Of a stretch of 36,788 bases of DNA, positions 9,124 to 16,158 are shown piece after piece; positions within the stretch are counted from its first letter, which is position 1, and every line of letters begins with the position of its first letter. The stretch is from Marinobacter sp. JH2 (GTDB lineage: Bacteria > Pseudomonadota > Gammaproteobacteria > Pseudomonadales > Oleiphilaceae). The notes under the pieces are model-generated. The model searched no databases. It had not been told where the DNA came from and saw only the letters and a program-made list of their open reading frames with translations. The position numbers and the translations under genes are program-made. The DNA is taken from assembly GCF_004353225.1 (NCBI RefSeq), contig NZ_CP037935.1, positions 1-36,788 of the forward strand, given 5' to 3'.

Positions 9124-9426
9124 ATGGCTAATTCTCTGGACAAGCTTTTAGCTAACGAAAAACCAGAGGTTGTAAAACGAGCTCAGGCCAAGGCTGAAAG
9201 CACTCTACTTGAGATTCATCTGGCTGAAGTTCGTGCGTTACTACAAAAAACACAAAAAGACATGGCTGAAGCTATGGGAGTAACTCAACCAACAATTGCT
9301 GGTATGGAAAAATTTGGAAAAGATTTAAAACTATCTTCTGTGAAGCGCTATGTAGAAGGCGCTGGCGCCAAAGTACGCCTGGATATTGAACTGCCAGATG
9401 GAACGCACCACGCGGTTCCTTTGTGA
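9124..9426 (+). CDS. HigA-like XRE antitoxin
   Basis: The 100-residue antitoxin starts at ATG 9124 with GAGG a few bases upstream; a longer frame from 9076 would run into the toxin gene and lacks a ribosome site. Residues about 38-80 form an XRE-type helix-turn-helix (LAEVRALLQKTQKDMAEAMG then VTQPTIAGMEK). The C-terminus is a short beta segment (KVRLDIELPDG). Such antitoxins neutralise the toxin by direct binding and repress the operon; the repeats at 8725-8756 are the likely operator. Its stop lies about 68 bases from the end of the convergent relaxase gene. Confidence 0.88.
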   Translation: MANSLDKLLANEKPEVVKRAQAKAESTLLEIHLAEVRALLQKTQKDMAEAMGVTQPTIAGMEKFGKDLKLSSVKRYVEGAGAKVRLDIELPDGTHHAVPL

Positions 9427-9494
9427 CGAAGCCAGGCATCTCCCGGCACGTCACAACACAGGCCGGGGGTCGTGTTGGCCCGCTTCTCAATTTT

Positions 9495-11360
9495 CTAATC
9501 CCCTCCCAAACCCGGCCCCTGAAGCCCGTCATCATCGAAGAATCGAATATCCGGCTCCTGCGGTTTCTCTGGCGCTTTTATCCGTTCTTCAGCCATCTCA
9601 CTCGACTTAGCTGCCTCTGAAGCCTGAGCCTCTTGTTGTTGGCGTGCCTGCTCGGCGGCCTCCGACGCCTGCAACATCTCGGTACGGCTGAGAAGGTCGC
9701 CAGTTAAACCGGCAGAACGGACTTCTTCAGGCAACCAACCACCCTTCCCGGCACTCATAACCGCTGCATCGTTGAAATAATCTCGGGCTTTCTCGATAAA
9801 CTTGGACAGTTTCGCTTTTGTGGAATTGAACCACCGGGAGAGGCGCCCTGTGGGCGCTTTCTTGCCAGCCGGTCGTATGGGTGCAGGGTGCTGGGCAATC
9901 TGACTGTCGATGGCTTGGCACGCCCGCTCCGGCGTTATCGTGTGGCGATCAGCAAGAATGCCGAGATAATCAGCGTACTTCCCAACATCGACGCGATTGC
10001 CCCCAGAGCCGCCGCCTGCCACCACTGACGACCGACCCGATCGTTCTGAGTTTTCGCCCTCTGGTTTTCCTTCGCTGCCGCTCGGGCGCTGGCCTCCAAG
10101 TTCTTCGACAGCTTTCCGATATGCTGCGTCAATTCTTTCAAGTTGCTGTTCTGGGCTCTTAAAACCTTCACTTCCGACACCAGCGCCCGCCGCGCTTCGT
10201 CCGACAGCTTCGTCATCGCTTCGCTGATACTCCGGACCTGCTTCAGAAGCTCCCCAACCGGCTCGTCGTAGGCTCTCGAGGCTTCTTGCTGCATCGCTGA
10301 CAAAGTCTCCTCTGCCGCTTCGTTCGCCCGAGTCATCGACTGAAAAATCTGCTTCCTGGTGTCGGTCGCCACCACTTCCAGCGTCTCCGACAACTGTTTC
10401 GTGGTCGTGTTTTGGAGCTGGTCGAGCTTGCTCTGTGTCTGGTCGGTCAGCAGGGATATAGACTCCCTCAGTTGGCTGTCCGTCAGGCTCTGAAACTCGC
10501 TCAGCTGCCCGCTGATCGTCGCCAGCATCGACTGCAATTCGGAGATCGTTTGAATCTGCCGCCCTTGCTCTGGTGATACGCTGTAACTGTTCGCGATCTC
10601 GGTCTTGCTCATAGCTGACACCCTGCGCCTTGAGCGCCTTCCAACTGAATTTTTTGCCTAGCTGACTGCCCTTAAACGCATAGCCATCAAGGCCGAATGA
10701 GAAGCCGCTCAGGGTGCCCGTGCTGGCGATGTTCGCCCGCACTTCAACACCGGACATAGCCAGCTTTTCAGCGAACTGAACGACCGTTGGATTCCCCGCG
10801 GCCGCCTTTTTGATTAACGCCTGCAGAACCTTTCTAGGCGGTGCCTGCTCCGTGCGAACGGCCATTTCGATCTCGCCCTTGGTCAACGATTTCTCGTCTT
10901 TCTTGCTGTAACCAGGTGTTCGGGTTAAACCGTGCTGAATTTCCAATTTCTGGGTTAGATCAATCGCCCTCCGAGCTTCCCATTTGCCATGCCATAGCCC
11001 CGCATCGAGGCCGATGCGACTAACAATAATATGAACGTGGTCATGGTCGGTGTCAGTGTGCCGAACGGCAAAAAATTGGTGGTTGTCGCGGTCGAACAAC
11101 ATCCCATCGAGGAAGTCGTAAATCACGGCTTCCCATCGCTCGCTGTCTAGGCGCTCGCCTTTCGGCAGAGACAGCGAACAATGCCAAACTGGGCGCGGTG
11201 TTTTTGGTCGCAACCGGCGAGTAAGCGAAAATTCTGCCGACAGTTCACGCGGCGTTCGCCCGTCTACATTTCCGGCGACAAATTCAGCCTCCTTCTCATC
11301 GCCAAGCGCGTACTCGGCGATGCCGCGGAAGCCGCCGCCTCGGCTAATCTTCGCTTTCAC
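9495..11360 (-). CDS. Plasmid mobilization relaxase (MobA/VirD2-type, MOBP-like)
   Basis: This 621-residue protein nicks oriT and pilots the strand into a recipient through another plasmid's secretion system. The metal-binding motif HTDTDHDHVHIIVSR occurs at about 101-115, matching the histidine triad of the Relaxase (VirD2-like) family. Tyr17 in FRGIAEYAL is the likely nicking tyrosine, by analogy. Residues beyond about 270 are low-complexity and rich in Gly, Ser, Asp and Arg, with a coiled-coil C-terminal end. That middle stretch is exactly where a second gene is encoded in another frame (9935-10612), which may explain its odd composition. The GTG start at 11360 has GAGG eight bases upstream. 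It overlaps mobC by 17 bases. Confidence 0.92.
   Translation of the reverse strand: MKAKISRGGGFRGIAEYALGDEKEAEFVAGNVDGRTPRELSAEFSLTRRLRPKTPRPVWHCSLSLPKGERLDSERWEAVIYDFLDGMLFDRDNHQFFAVRHTDTDHDHVHIIVSRIGLDAGLWHGKWEARRAIDLTQKLEIQHGLTRTPGYSKKDEKSLTKGEIEMAVRTEQAPPRKVLQALIKKAAAGNPTVVQFAEKLAMSGVEVRANIASTGTLSGFSFGLDGYAFKGSQLGKKFSWKALKAQGVSYEQDRDREQLQRITRARAADSNDLRIAVDAGDDQRAAERVSEPDGQPTEGVYIPADRPDTEQARPAPKHDHETVVGDAGSGGDRHQEADFSVDDSGERSGRGDFVSDAARSLESLRRAGWGASEAGPEYQRSDDEAVGRSAAGAGVGSEGFKSPEQQLERIDAAYRKAVEELGGQRPSGSEGKPEGENSERSGRSSVVAGGGSGGNRVDVGKYADYLGILADRHTITPERACQAIDSQIAQHPAPIRPAGKKAPTGRLSRWFNSTKAKLSKFIEKARDYFNDAAVMSAGKGGWLPEEVRSAGLTGDLLSRTEMLQASEAAEQARQQQEAQASEAAKSSEMAEERIKAPEKPQEPDIRFFDDDGLQGPGLGGD
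9935..10612 (-). CDS. Coiled-coil membrane mobilization protein nested inside the relaxase gene (MobB/MbeB-like)
   Basis: A 225-residue frame lies wholly within the relaxase gene, same strand, different frame. It starts at ATG 10612 after an AGGG-type site (a GTG at 10621 is an alternative). The first 190 residues are almost continuous heptad helix (for example LSEFQSLTDSQLRESISLL). The end carries a single clear membrane segment, QAAALGAIASMLGSTLIISA, at about 200-219. This plan, a coiled coil with a C-terminal membrane anchor encoded inside the relaxase, matches MobB of IncQ and MbeB-type proteins of ColE1-like plasmids. Those proteins stabilise the relaxosome and tie it to the membrane and coupling protein. 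The protein-like heptads make chance reading unlikely. Confidence 0.8.
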   Translation of the reverse strand: MSKTEIANSYSVSPEQGRQIQTISELQSMLATISGQLSEFQSLTDSQLRESISLLTDQTQSKLDQLQNTTTKQLSETLEVVATDTRKQIFQSMTRANEAAEETLSAMQQEASRAYDEPVGELLKQVRSISEAMTKLSDEARRALVSEVKVLRAQNSNLKELTQHIGKLSKNLEASARAAAKENQRAKTQNDRVGRQWWQAAALGAIASMLGSTLIISAFLLIATR

Positions 11361-11691
11361 TATCGCCGCCTCGCAGCTCTAGCCGCAGTTTCCGAACAGC
11401 CTCACGCAACTCATCAAGCGAAGTCGGGCCAACGGCTCGACCTTCGTTGATCGCACGCTGGTATTGGTTCAAGTTTGCGCCGATTCGCCCAAGCTCCCGA
11501 TAAGCATCCAGGTTAACCTGCGGAACGGTTCGCGGAAGCGTCCCTAAACTGGCGCTCCGCAACCACTCCCCGCGACTAAAACCACCGCGCCGAGCATCCA
11601 ACTCAGCTAGCTCGCGGGGGCTGAAATAAACGGACACCCGCGACTCGCGCAAGTCATCCGGCGCCATAGGCGACGGTCCTCTTTTGCCCAT
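11344..11691 (-). CDS. mobC: MobC-like relaxosome accessory protein
   Basis: MobC proteins bind near oriT and help the relaxase open the strands. Starting from ATG 11691 the protein has 115 residues; GGAGG lies eight bases upstream, which decides against the longer frame from 11766. The N-terminal part (RVSVYFSPRELAELDARRG) looks like a ribbon-helix-helix DNA-binding domain. The C-terminal part has the MobC signature, RIGANLNQYQRAINEG. It is the first gene of the minus-strand mob operon, overlaps the relaxase start by 17 bases, and faces the oriT candidate at 11767-11845. Confidence 0.88.
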   Translation of the reverse strand: MGKRGPSPMAPDDLRESRVSVYFSPRELAELDARRGGFSRGEWLRSASLGTLPRTVPQVNLDAYRELGRIGANLNQYQRAINEGRAVGPTSLDELREAVRKLRLELRGGDSESED

Positions 11692-11766
11692 GCGAAAACC
11701 TCCAAAGGTTGCAGGCTGGGCGGGCAAGGCGAAGCCGCGCAGCCGGTCGAAGATCGGCGAAGACAA

Positions 11767-11845
11767 CCCCCCAAGCGTAGCGCGTGGGGGCGGCCCCGTC
11801 GGGGTCGGGTGGAAACTAACCGGAGGTTAGTTACACCTTGCTACC
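11767..11845. other. Candidate origin of transfer (oriT)
   Basis: This region just upstream of mobC holds three inverted repeats in a row: a C run and G run at 11768-11772 and 11786-11790, CCCC-GTC-GGGG at 11794-11804, and a perfect eight-base pair AACTAACC/GGTTAGTT at 11814-11821 and 11825-11832 with a three-base loop. After the last hairpin comes CACCTTGCTACCTGCC (about 11834-11849), which vaguely resembles the IncP-type nick region (CACCTATCCTG then C). Location, hairpin and possible nick site together suggest oriT. The exact nick site is a guess. Confidence 0.6.
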
Positions 11846-11899
11846 TGCCTAAATCCGAAAACTCCAATCTAGCCTCCCGAAAAGCCACTGGTAACCCAA

Positions 11900-12313
11900 T
11901 CAAAACGATGGCCCTAATGTTGGCCCGTCATCCTGAGCTAGATCAGCGGCAACATCAGCAGCTTCATCGAGCGAAGAATAGACTCCGATCATCGTTGATC
12001 GGTCCCAAGCGCCACCGTTCAAACTGCGAACGGTGAACCGTCCGTTCGGCCAGTTTTCCAAAAATTCGGACTGTGCCTGAGCCTGCATTTCGCCCCATTC
12101 GGTTTCAGTGTAATCGGGCCTAAAGCCGTGTCTTGCGAGCCGTACTTTGTACTCATTCCACGACTCAGCAACATCCGACCAATACTCTTCGATGATATAT
12201 GGCCGGTACCACCATTCATCGTGACTTTCGGGCCTCTCATCATTGGGCGTGTCGTCAAACCCTTCCGGCAGCTCAGGATTTACTGGAATCCCCCGATATT
12301 CATACGCTTCCAT
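11900..12313 (-). CDS. Hypothetical acidic protein
   Basis: A 137-residue acidic protein of unknown function, started here at ATG 12313; the preceding in-frame codon is TTG and a TAGGG-type site lies upstream. It is rich in Trp, Tyr, Glu and Asp (for example ESHDEWWYRPYIIEEYW), with no membrane segment and no motif I recognise. The C-terminal YSSLDEAADVAADLAQDDG looks like a helix that could pack in a small alpha/beta fold. It follows the helix-turn-helix gene at 12318-12545 by four bases, so the two form one operon. Confidence 0.65.
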   Translation of the reverse strand: MEAYEYRGIPVNPELPEGFDDTPNDERPESHDEWWYRPYIIEEYWSDVAESWNEYKVRLARHGFRPDYTETEWGEMQAQAQSEFLENWPNGRFTVRSLNGGAWDRSTMIGVYSSLDEAADVAADLAQDDGPTLGPSF

Positions 12314-12317
12314 CAAA

Positions 12318-12545
12318 TCACCCTATCAACTGCCGTATCGTTTCAATCGTTGTCGAAAACTGGCTTTTTGAAACACCCAGTCGCTCAGCCACAGCCGCTT
12401 GGTTTACAGCGTCTAAGTTGTTGCACCATAACAAAACTTGGGCGGTTTCCAGCGGCTTTAGCTGGTTGGTTTTATCTGCCGCGTAATCTGCACCGACGTT
12501 TTCCGTCAACACTTCAACAATTGCGTACGAAATATGGCTCTTCAA
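12318..12545 (-). CDS. Small helix-turn-helix protein
   Basis: A 75-residue protein with a TTG start at 12545 supported by GGGAG six bases upstream. The second half is a clear helix-turn-helix: AAVAERLGVSKSQFSTTIETI, preceded by a helix LETAQVLLWCNNLDAV. The plan is reminiscent of KorA/TrfB-like plasmid regulators, but this comparison is weak. As the first gene of a two-gene operon between mob and the origin, it may regulate backbone genes. It could bind the ACTCA/TGAGC motifs at 12688-12714 just upstream. Confidence 0.65.
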   Translation of the reverse strand: MKSHISYAIVEVLTENVGADYAADKTNQLKPLETAQVLLWCNNLDAVNQAAVAERLGVSKSQFSTTIETIRQLIG

Positions 12546-13167
12546 TTTAGGCTCCCACTCTCAGGTCTCGAATACTTATTGTACTAGCCCTGGTAACTAA
12601 AAAGTGCAGTTGCTCACGAACGCACGGCGTCAGTCGTTAATCAAACGCTGCATTTCACTCATTTCTTCACTCCATTGCATGTGTAAATACTCAAAAACTC
12701 ATTTGAGCAAATATTTGATGGGCCGCCTCATCATAATGCCCAAAACCTTAGACCTAGGAGAAGTTAGCAGTCAGTAGGGGGCTGGGGCGATAGCCCCAGA
12801 AAGGCCCGAAAGGGCCGTAGAAAGGGCCAGAGGCCCGCTCGGCCCATGCCCGCCAATCTGGCGGTTATCTCCGTTCATTCGTGGATCGTGGATTTCGATA
12901 AACTGGCACCTCGATAATCAGCAATCTTTTGTCTGCAGCCCGCACGAGCTTGGTGCGCCGTTAGGCGCTTCCCCCGACCCAATAGCGGCAAAAGGAAACC
13001 ACCTAACTTCTAATAGTCTTAGTCTTTTTCGGTGGCGTTCTCGGTTAGCGTTGCGGGGTAACTGGTGGGAGATGGTAGCACTTTGGGATGCCGGGGCGGG
13101 AAGGGCGCGGCGGGCGGAAGCCCAAGAGCGGGGGCGATTTCGCGATTTTCTGAGCGAATGAGCCAGG
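12546..13167. other. Gene-free origin-side region with many hairpins
   Basis: About 620 bases without a credible gene. It holds an ACTCA/TGAG motif group near 12688-12714 that matches the partition repeats before parA, a cluster of stem-loops (listed separately), a further perfect hairpin GCGCC-GTTA-GGCGC at 12955-12968, and a G-rich stretch from about 13060 to 13140. This looks like replication-control or single-strand DNA structure rather than coding sequence. Confidence 0.5.
12782..12864. other. Cluster of four perfect stem-loops
   Basis: Four small perfect hairpins follow each other. CTGGGGC/GCCCCAG has a GATA loop (12782-12799). GGCCC/GGGCC has a GAAA tetraloop (12803-12816). GGGCC/GGCCC has an AGA loop (12824-12836). 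CCGCCA/TGGCGG has an ATC loop (12850-12864). There is no T run, so they are not ordinary terminators. They could be a structured RNA, a single-strand initiation site, or protein-binding structure near the origin. Confidence 0.5.
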
Positions 13168-13265
13168 TTCTATAAATGATTTCTACGAGAGTTTATAAAA
13201 GAAGTTCTATAGACTACCAAAAGATGGTGCAACGTGCTGATTTTTAAAGGGAAAAGTTATCCCAA
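13168..13265. other. AT-rich part of the replication origin
   Basis: An AT-rich stretch (for example TTCTATAAATGATTTCTACG and GTTTATAAAAGAAGTTC) directly precedes the iterons, the usual place for origin melting. TTATCCCAA at 13257-13265 matches seven of nine positions of a DnaA box (TTATCCACA) and touches the first iteron. The function is inferred from position. Confidence 0.55.
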
Positions 13266-13393
13266 TGGATGTCAAACGCTACATTGGTGGATGCCAAACG
13301 CTACATCGGTGGATGCCAAACGCTACAAACCTTGGACACCAAACGCTACAAGCTTCAGCTATTCCCCTCCCCCCATGGATGCCAAACGCTACA
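13266..13393 (+). repeat. Five replication iterons (oriV)
   Basis: Five copies of an 18-base repeat, consensus TGGATGCCAAACGCTACA, start at 13266, 13288, 13310, 13333 and 13376. Spacings are 22, 22, 23 and 43 bases, so the copies sit on one face of the helix with one position skipped. Copy 1 has GTC for GCC; copy 4 reads TGGACACC. This is the standard layout of a plasmid origin bound by a Rep initiator, here the TrfA-like protein encoded 200 bases away. No copy is visible before the rep gene, so autoregulation must use another site. Confidence 0.88.
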
Positions 13394-13528
13394 AATGTCA
13401 CGGGTGGTAGCCTGCCAACAATAGCCGTTACCGCTCCTGGTTACGCTCAAATCTCGGTTTTCAGTGGTGAAGGCAGCTTTTTAGGGCGTTTCTGGTCGGT
13501 TTTGGTGGGGGTGGCAGGCAATCGGGCA

Positions 13529-13543
13529 CGGGCAATCTGCCCG
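13529..13543. other. Short perfect hairpin after the rep gene
   Basis: CGGGCA and TGCCCG pair around an ATC loop, about 50 bases downstream of the rep stop on the minus strand. It could slow or end rep transcription before it enters the iterons, but there is no T run, so a rho-independent terminator is not established. Confidence 0.3.
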
Positions 13544-13592
13544 GTTTCGTGAAAGCCAGGCGGCTAATTTTTCAGACAATGGGGTATAAGCG

Positions 13593-14927
13593 CTATTCGC
13601 GCTGTGGGGCGGCCGGTGGCTGCGCCTGTCGGGCGCTGGCGTCATGGCGTTCCGCGTTGGCCGCCAATCCCGTCCAGGCGCGCTCTAACGCTTTCACCAG
13701 GGGTAGGGCGTTCGGTGTATCTTGGTGTTCGATTGCTTTTAGTGCGTCGTTGACGATTTCACGCCAGGCCGTTGCCAGTTCTAAAAGATCGATCCGATCA
13801 CCGTCCTCATCGTTGGCGATTTCCTCCGCGCCCTTGGAAAAGAGCTCTCGTGCGGTGGCGTCTACCGTATCTTTTGCATCGGCAACCTGAACTGCCCGAA
13901 TCTGACCAGCTTCGATTTTAGCCGGCGCCAGTGTGGCGTGCCGGTGGCGGCGGTAAATCAAGACGTCGTCCTTCAGCTCGGAATCTTCGCTCAAAACATG
14001 GTGTTTTTTCAGGGCGTCGAGCGCGTTACGGATGGACGTTCGGCGAGTAGCGCGGTCGCCTGCGGTCTTCGGTGTTGTCATCCCAGCAAATTTAATCAGG
14101 GTGTTCAGCGCAATCGGCGTCTCTTTTTTATGGGTGAGAACGTAGGTATGCAGCCAACGAGCGAGGGCGGACGGCAGTTTTTTGTGAACGTCTAGATTTA
14201 CTAGGGTGAAGCCCTTCGCCAACATCTGGAAAAATTCAGCAGGCATGCGAATAGTGAGCTGGCGCGGCGTGTACGAATAACGGGGAACAATCACTACGCC
14301 GTCGCGGTTTGGGTCTGCAATCGCATCTGACTCACTCGTAAAAATCACGATTTGCGAGGTTTGGAGACGGTCGAGCGCATCGAAAAACCGCGCCATGGTA
14401 CCGCCTGTGTATTTGCCGGTAGGCTGCCCGTTTTTCCTCACAGCGATCCGGCCGCTACGTCGCCAACCCATGCTCGTCACCAGTTTGTTGACCGTGGTGG
14501 ACACCTCGAAATCAGTGCCGTCAATCAACGGTTTTCTGCCGTGCGTTTCCCGGACCAGATCGATGATATGCAACAGCAGCTGTTTGTCGTCCTGACGCAA
14601 TTCCTGGCCCCGGAATTTGATTTGCCCGGGTCCTGCCACGGGCAAATTAACACCACTGAGGTATTTCCGTTCGGTGTTGCGATTGGCGACGGTAAAAATG
14701 GAGCTGCGAACCATGGCGTTTGGCAGTGCCGACATGCCCACTGGCCAGATCGGCATCTTGGGGGCGTTCGCCACACGTTCAGCCTGTCGCTGATTTTTGT
14801 TCTGTTCGGTGTGACATTCTTTTCCCTGGCGAACTTTAGCCTCGCGGTCGGTCTCTCCCGGGCGGGCCTGAATGGACAGCTGTGATGATGTCAGACGGTA
14901 AGGATTCGTTGGGTTCTCTGCAGCCAC
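13593..14927 (-). CDS. TrfA-like plasmid replication initiator
   Basis: This 444-residue protein would bind the iterons at 13266-13393 and recruit host replication proteins. Its core (about 60-350) follows IncP TrfA closely in pattern: WPVGMSALPNAMVRSSIFT parallels the TrfA segment before the first domain, FRGQELRQDDKQLLLHI parallels its next conserved block, and MGWRRSGR and FFDALDRLQTSQI follow in order. About 90 extra charged residues at the C-terminus are not in classical TrfA. The GTG start at 14927 has only a weak ribosome site. An internal Met near residue 53 would give a shorter form, as in the two-product trfA gene of RK2. Host range cannot be read from this. Confidence 0.88.
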   Translation of the reverse strand: MAAENPTNPYRLTSSQLSIQARPGETDREAKVRQGKECHTEQNKNQRQAERVANAPKMPIWPVGMSALPNAMVRSSIFTVANRNTERKYLSGVNLPVAGPGQIKFRGQELRQDDKQLLLHIIDLVRETHGRKPLIDGTDFEVSTTVNKLVTSMGWRRSGRIAVRKNGQPTGKYTGGTMARFFDALDRLQTSQIVIFTSESDAIADPNRDGVVIVPRYSYTPRQLTIRMPAEFFQMLAKGFTLVNLDVHKKLPSALARWLHTYVLTHKKETPIALNTLIKFAGMTTPKTAGDRATRRTSIRNALDALKKHHVLSEDSELKDDVLIYRRHRHATLAPAKIEAGQIRAVQVADAKDTVDATARELFSKGAEEIANDEDGDRIDLLELATAWREIVNDALKAIEHQDTPNALPLVKALERAWTGLAANAERHDASARQAQPPAAPQRE

Positions 14928-15015
14928 TGTTGACGGTTCTCTGTTGTTGAGTTTTCCGTCTCGGCCTGGCGAAAATGTTGAATTGGCGGGCTTTCCTCGC
15001 TATTCTACTTTCACC

Positions 15016-15055
15016 AGTCTCGTTTCTAGGCGGCTAAACCGGAAACTCCGAGACT
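15016..15055. promoter_or_regulatory. Large inverted repeat upstream of the rep gene
   Basis: AGTCTCG at 15016-15022 pairs with CGAGACT at 15049-15055, and the inner TTTC can pair with GAAA past a small bulge. It lies about 90 bases upstream of the rep start, so it could be an operator or part of the rep leader. Together with the terminator at 15098-15122 it may also belong to a short plus-strand antisense RNA. Confidence 0.4.
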
Positions 15056-15097
15056 GCTTGGCCGGGAAAGAGTTGGTGGCTCGTTCCGGCCCGTGAA

Positions 15098-15122
15098 CCC
15101 TGCACTTCGGTGCGGGGTTTTT
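15098..15122 (+). terminator. Rho-independent terminator
   Basis: CCCTGCAC and GTGCGGGG pair around a TTCG tetraloop (one G-T pair) and are followed by TTTTT. This is a strong intrinsic terminator on the plus strand. No plus-strand gene precedes it within 1.5 kb, so it should end either a short unannotated RNA opposite the rep leader or read-through. Confidence 0.75.
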
Positions 15123-15228
15123 ACGTTTATAACCCACCGCCCCCTCTATTGCAAGCGCACTCTTTCAACATTTTTTAACCTCGTCAATGACTTAGGCGTT
15201 AAGCCTACCTCAGTCATGTATTTACTAC

Positions 15229-15296
15229 TTGATCAAAAACTCATTTACTCATACACTCAAAACTCAAACGCTCACTTACTCATTTGAGGTTTTGAG
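15229..15296 (+). promoter_or_regulatory. parA promoter and centromere-like ACTCA repeat array
   Basis: ACTCA (once GCTCA) recurs at 15239, 15247, 15255, 15262, 15270 and 15278, so steps are 8, 8, 7, 8 and 8 bases. Two inverted copies, TTTGAG, follow at 15283 and 15291, again 8 apart, the last touching the parA ATG. Short phased repeats of this kind are the operators and centromeres of ribbon-helix-helix partition proteins. A promoter is embedded: TTGATC at 15229-15234 and TACACT at 15252-15257 with 17-base spacing. Binding would repress parAB and mark the plasmid for segregation. An outer inverted repeat, ATGACT/AGTCAT (15187-15192, 15212-15217), lies just upstream. Confidence 0.7.
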
Positions 15297-15929
15297 ATGC
15301 CAACCATCGCTGTGTTGAATCAAAAAGGCGGATCTGGGAAGACCACCATCGCAATCAACCTTGCCCACTCACTCCAGCTAGAAGGCCACAGGGTTCTTCT
15401 TGTCGATTCTGATCCTCAGGGGTCAGCGAGAGACTGGAACGAAGAAAATGAAGGAGAGGTCATTCCAGTAGTCGGCTTAGACCGTGAAACTCTACCAAAA
15501 GATTTAGCCGCGATTTCGTCTGGGTACGACTATGTAGTTATTGATGGTGCCCCCCAGATTGCTCGGCTAGCAGCTGCGGCTGTAAAAGCTGCAGATATGG
15601 TCATTATTCCCTGCCAACCTTCTCCTTACGACATCTGGGCCGCGGCAGACCTAGTTGATGTAATTAAAGCTCGCCAGGACGTGACTGACGGTAAACCCAA
15701 AGCTGCATTTGTGGTTAGCCGTGCGATCAAGAACACCAAGCTGGGTAAAGAAATTCTGGATGCCCTAGAAGGTTATGAACTCCCCATCTTAAAAGCATTA
15801 ACTACTCAACGAGTCGCTTACCCCACGACAGCGGCTGAAGGGAAAACGGTGTTTATTGAAGCTGAAAGTGAAGCAGCTCGTGAAATCCAAGCGCTCCGAG
15901 ATGAAATTAAGGAGTACCTCAATGCTTAA
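15297..15929 (+). CDS. parA: ParA-family partition ATPase
   Basis: A 210-residue ATPase that moves plasmid copies apart by patterning on the nucleoid. Walker A is KGGSGKTT at 10-17, with the deviant lysine at 10 that defines the ParA/MinD family. The A' motif is VDSDPQGSA (about 36-44), and Walker B lies in DYVVIDGAP. It lacks the N-terminal helix-turn-helix of the larger type Ia ParA proteins, so it is the short type Ib form. In that type the small partner, not ParA, represses the operon. TGAGG about eight bases before the ATG serves as ribosome site and overlaps the last repeats. The stop overlaps the next start. Confidence 0.93.
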   Translation: MPTIAVLNQKGGSGKTTIAINLAHSLQLEGHRVLLVDSDPQGSARDWNEENEGEVIPVVGLDRETLPKDLAAISSGYDYVVIDGAPQIARLAAAAVKAADMVIIPCQPSPYDIWAAADLVDVIKARQDVTDGKPKAAFVVSRAIKNTKLGKEILDALEGYELPILKALTTQRVAYPTTAAEGKTVFIEAESEAAREIQALRDEIKEYLNA

Positions 15930-16140
15930 GCCAAAAACCAGAAGAACCCGTGATGACAGCCAAGGGAAAGCCGAAGCGATTGAGGACGTACGCAAGGAGT
16001 CTATGAAACGGCTGAATGCCAACATTCCCGAGAGCAAGTACCGGGCGCTTCAGATAAAGGCGGCACAAGAAGGTCGGAAAATTAACGAGCTGGTCAATTT
16101 ATGGATTGATGAATATTTGAGTAAAAACTCAAGTGAGTGA
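15922..16140 (+). CDS. Ribbon-helix-helix partition protein (ParB-like)
   Basis: The 72-residue protein starts at ATG 15922, inside the last codons of parA, with AAGGAG seven bases upstream. A basic, disordered N-terminal tail (KPKTRRTRDDSQGKAEA) is followed by a ribbon-helix-helix fold (KRLNANIPESKYRALQIKAA then KINELVNLWIDEYL). This is the plan of ParG/Omega-like centromere-binding proteins, in which the flexible tail stimulates the ParA ATPase. The likely site is the ACTCA array at 15239-15296. Its last codons contain TTGAGTAAAAACTCAAGTGAGT, the same motif again. Confidence 0.85.
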   Translation: MLKPKTRRTRDDSQGKAEAIEDVRKESMKRLNANIPESKYRALQIKAAQEGRKINELVNLWIDEYLSKNSSE

Positions 16141-16158
16141 CCGATACTCGAGGCCACG

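Noticed and set aside
12955..13007. GTTAGGC and ACCTAAC resembling integron attC core sites
   Set aside because: The order is reversed relative to attC, the spacing is short, and there is no integrase or cassette-like gene.
13266..13393. CRISPR array
   Set aside because: Repeats are 18 bases with 4-5-base gaps, no spacers and no cas genes; these are iterons.
13265..13552. A 95-codon plus-strand frame over the iterons
   Set aside because: Its first third is simply the translated iterons (repeated WMPNAT-like words) and the rest has no protein-like pattern; no ribosome site.
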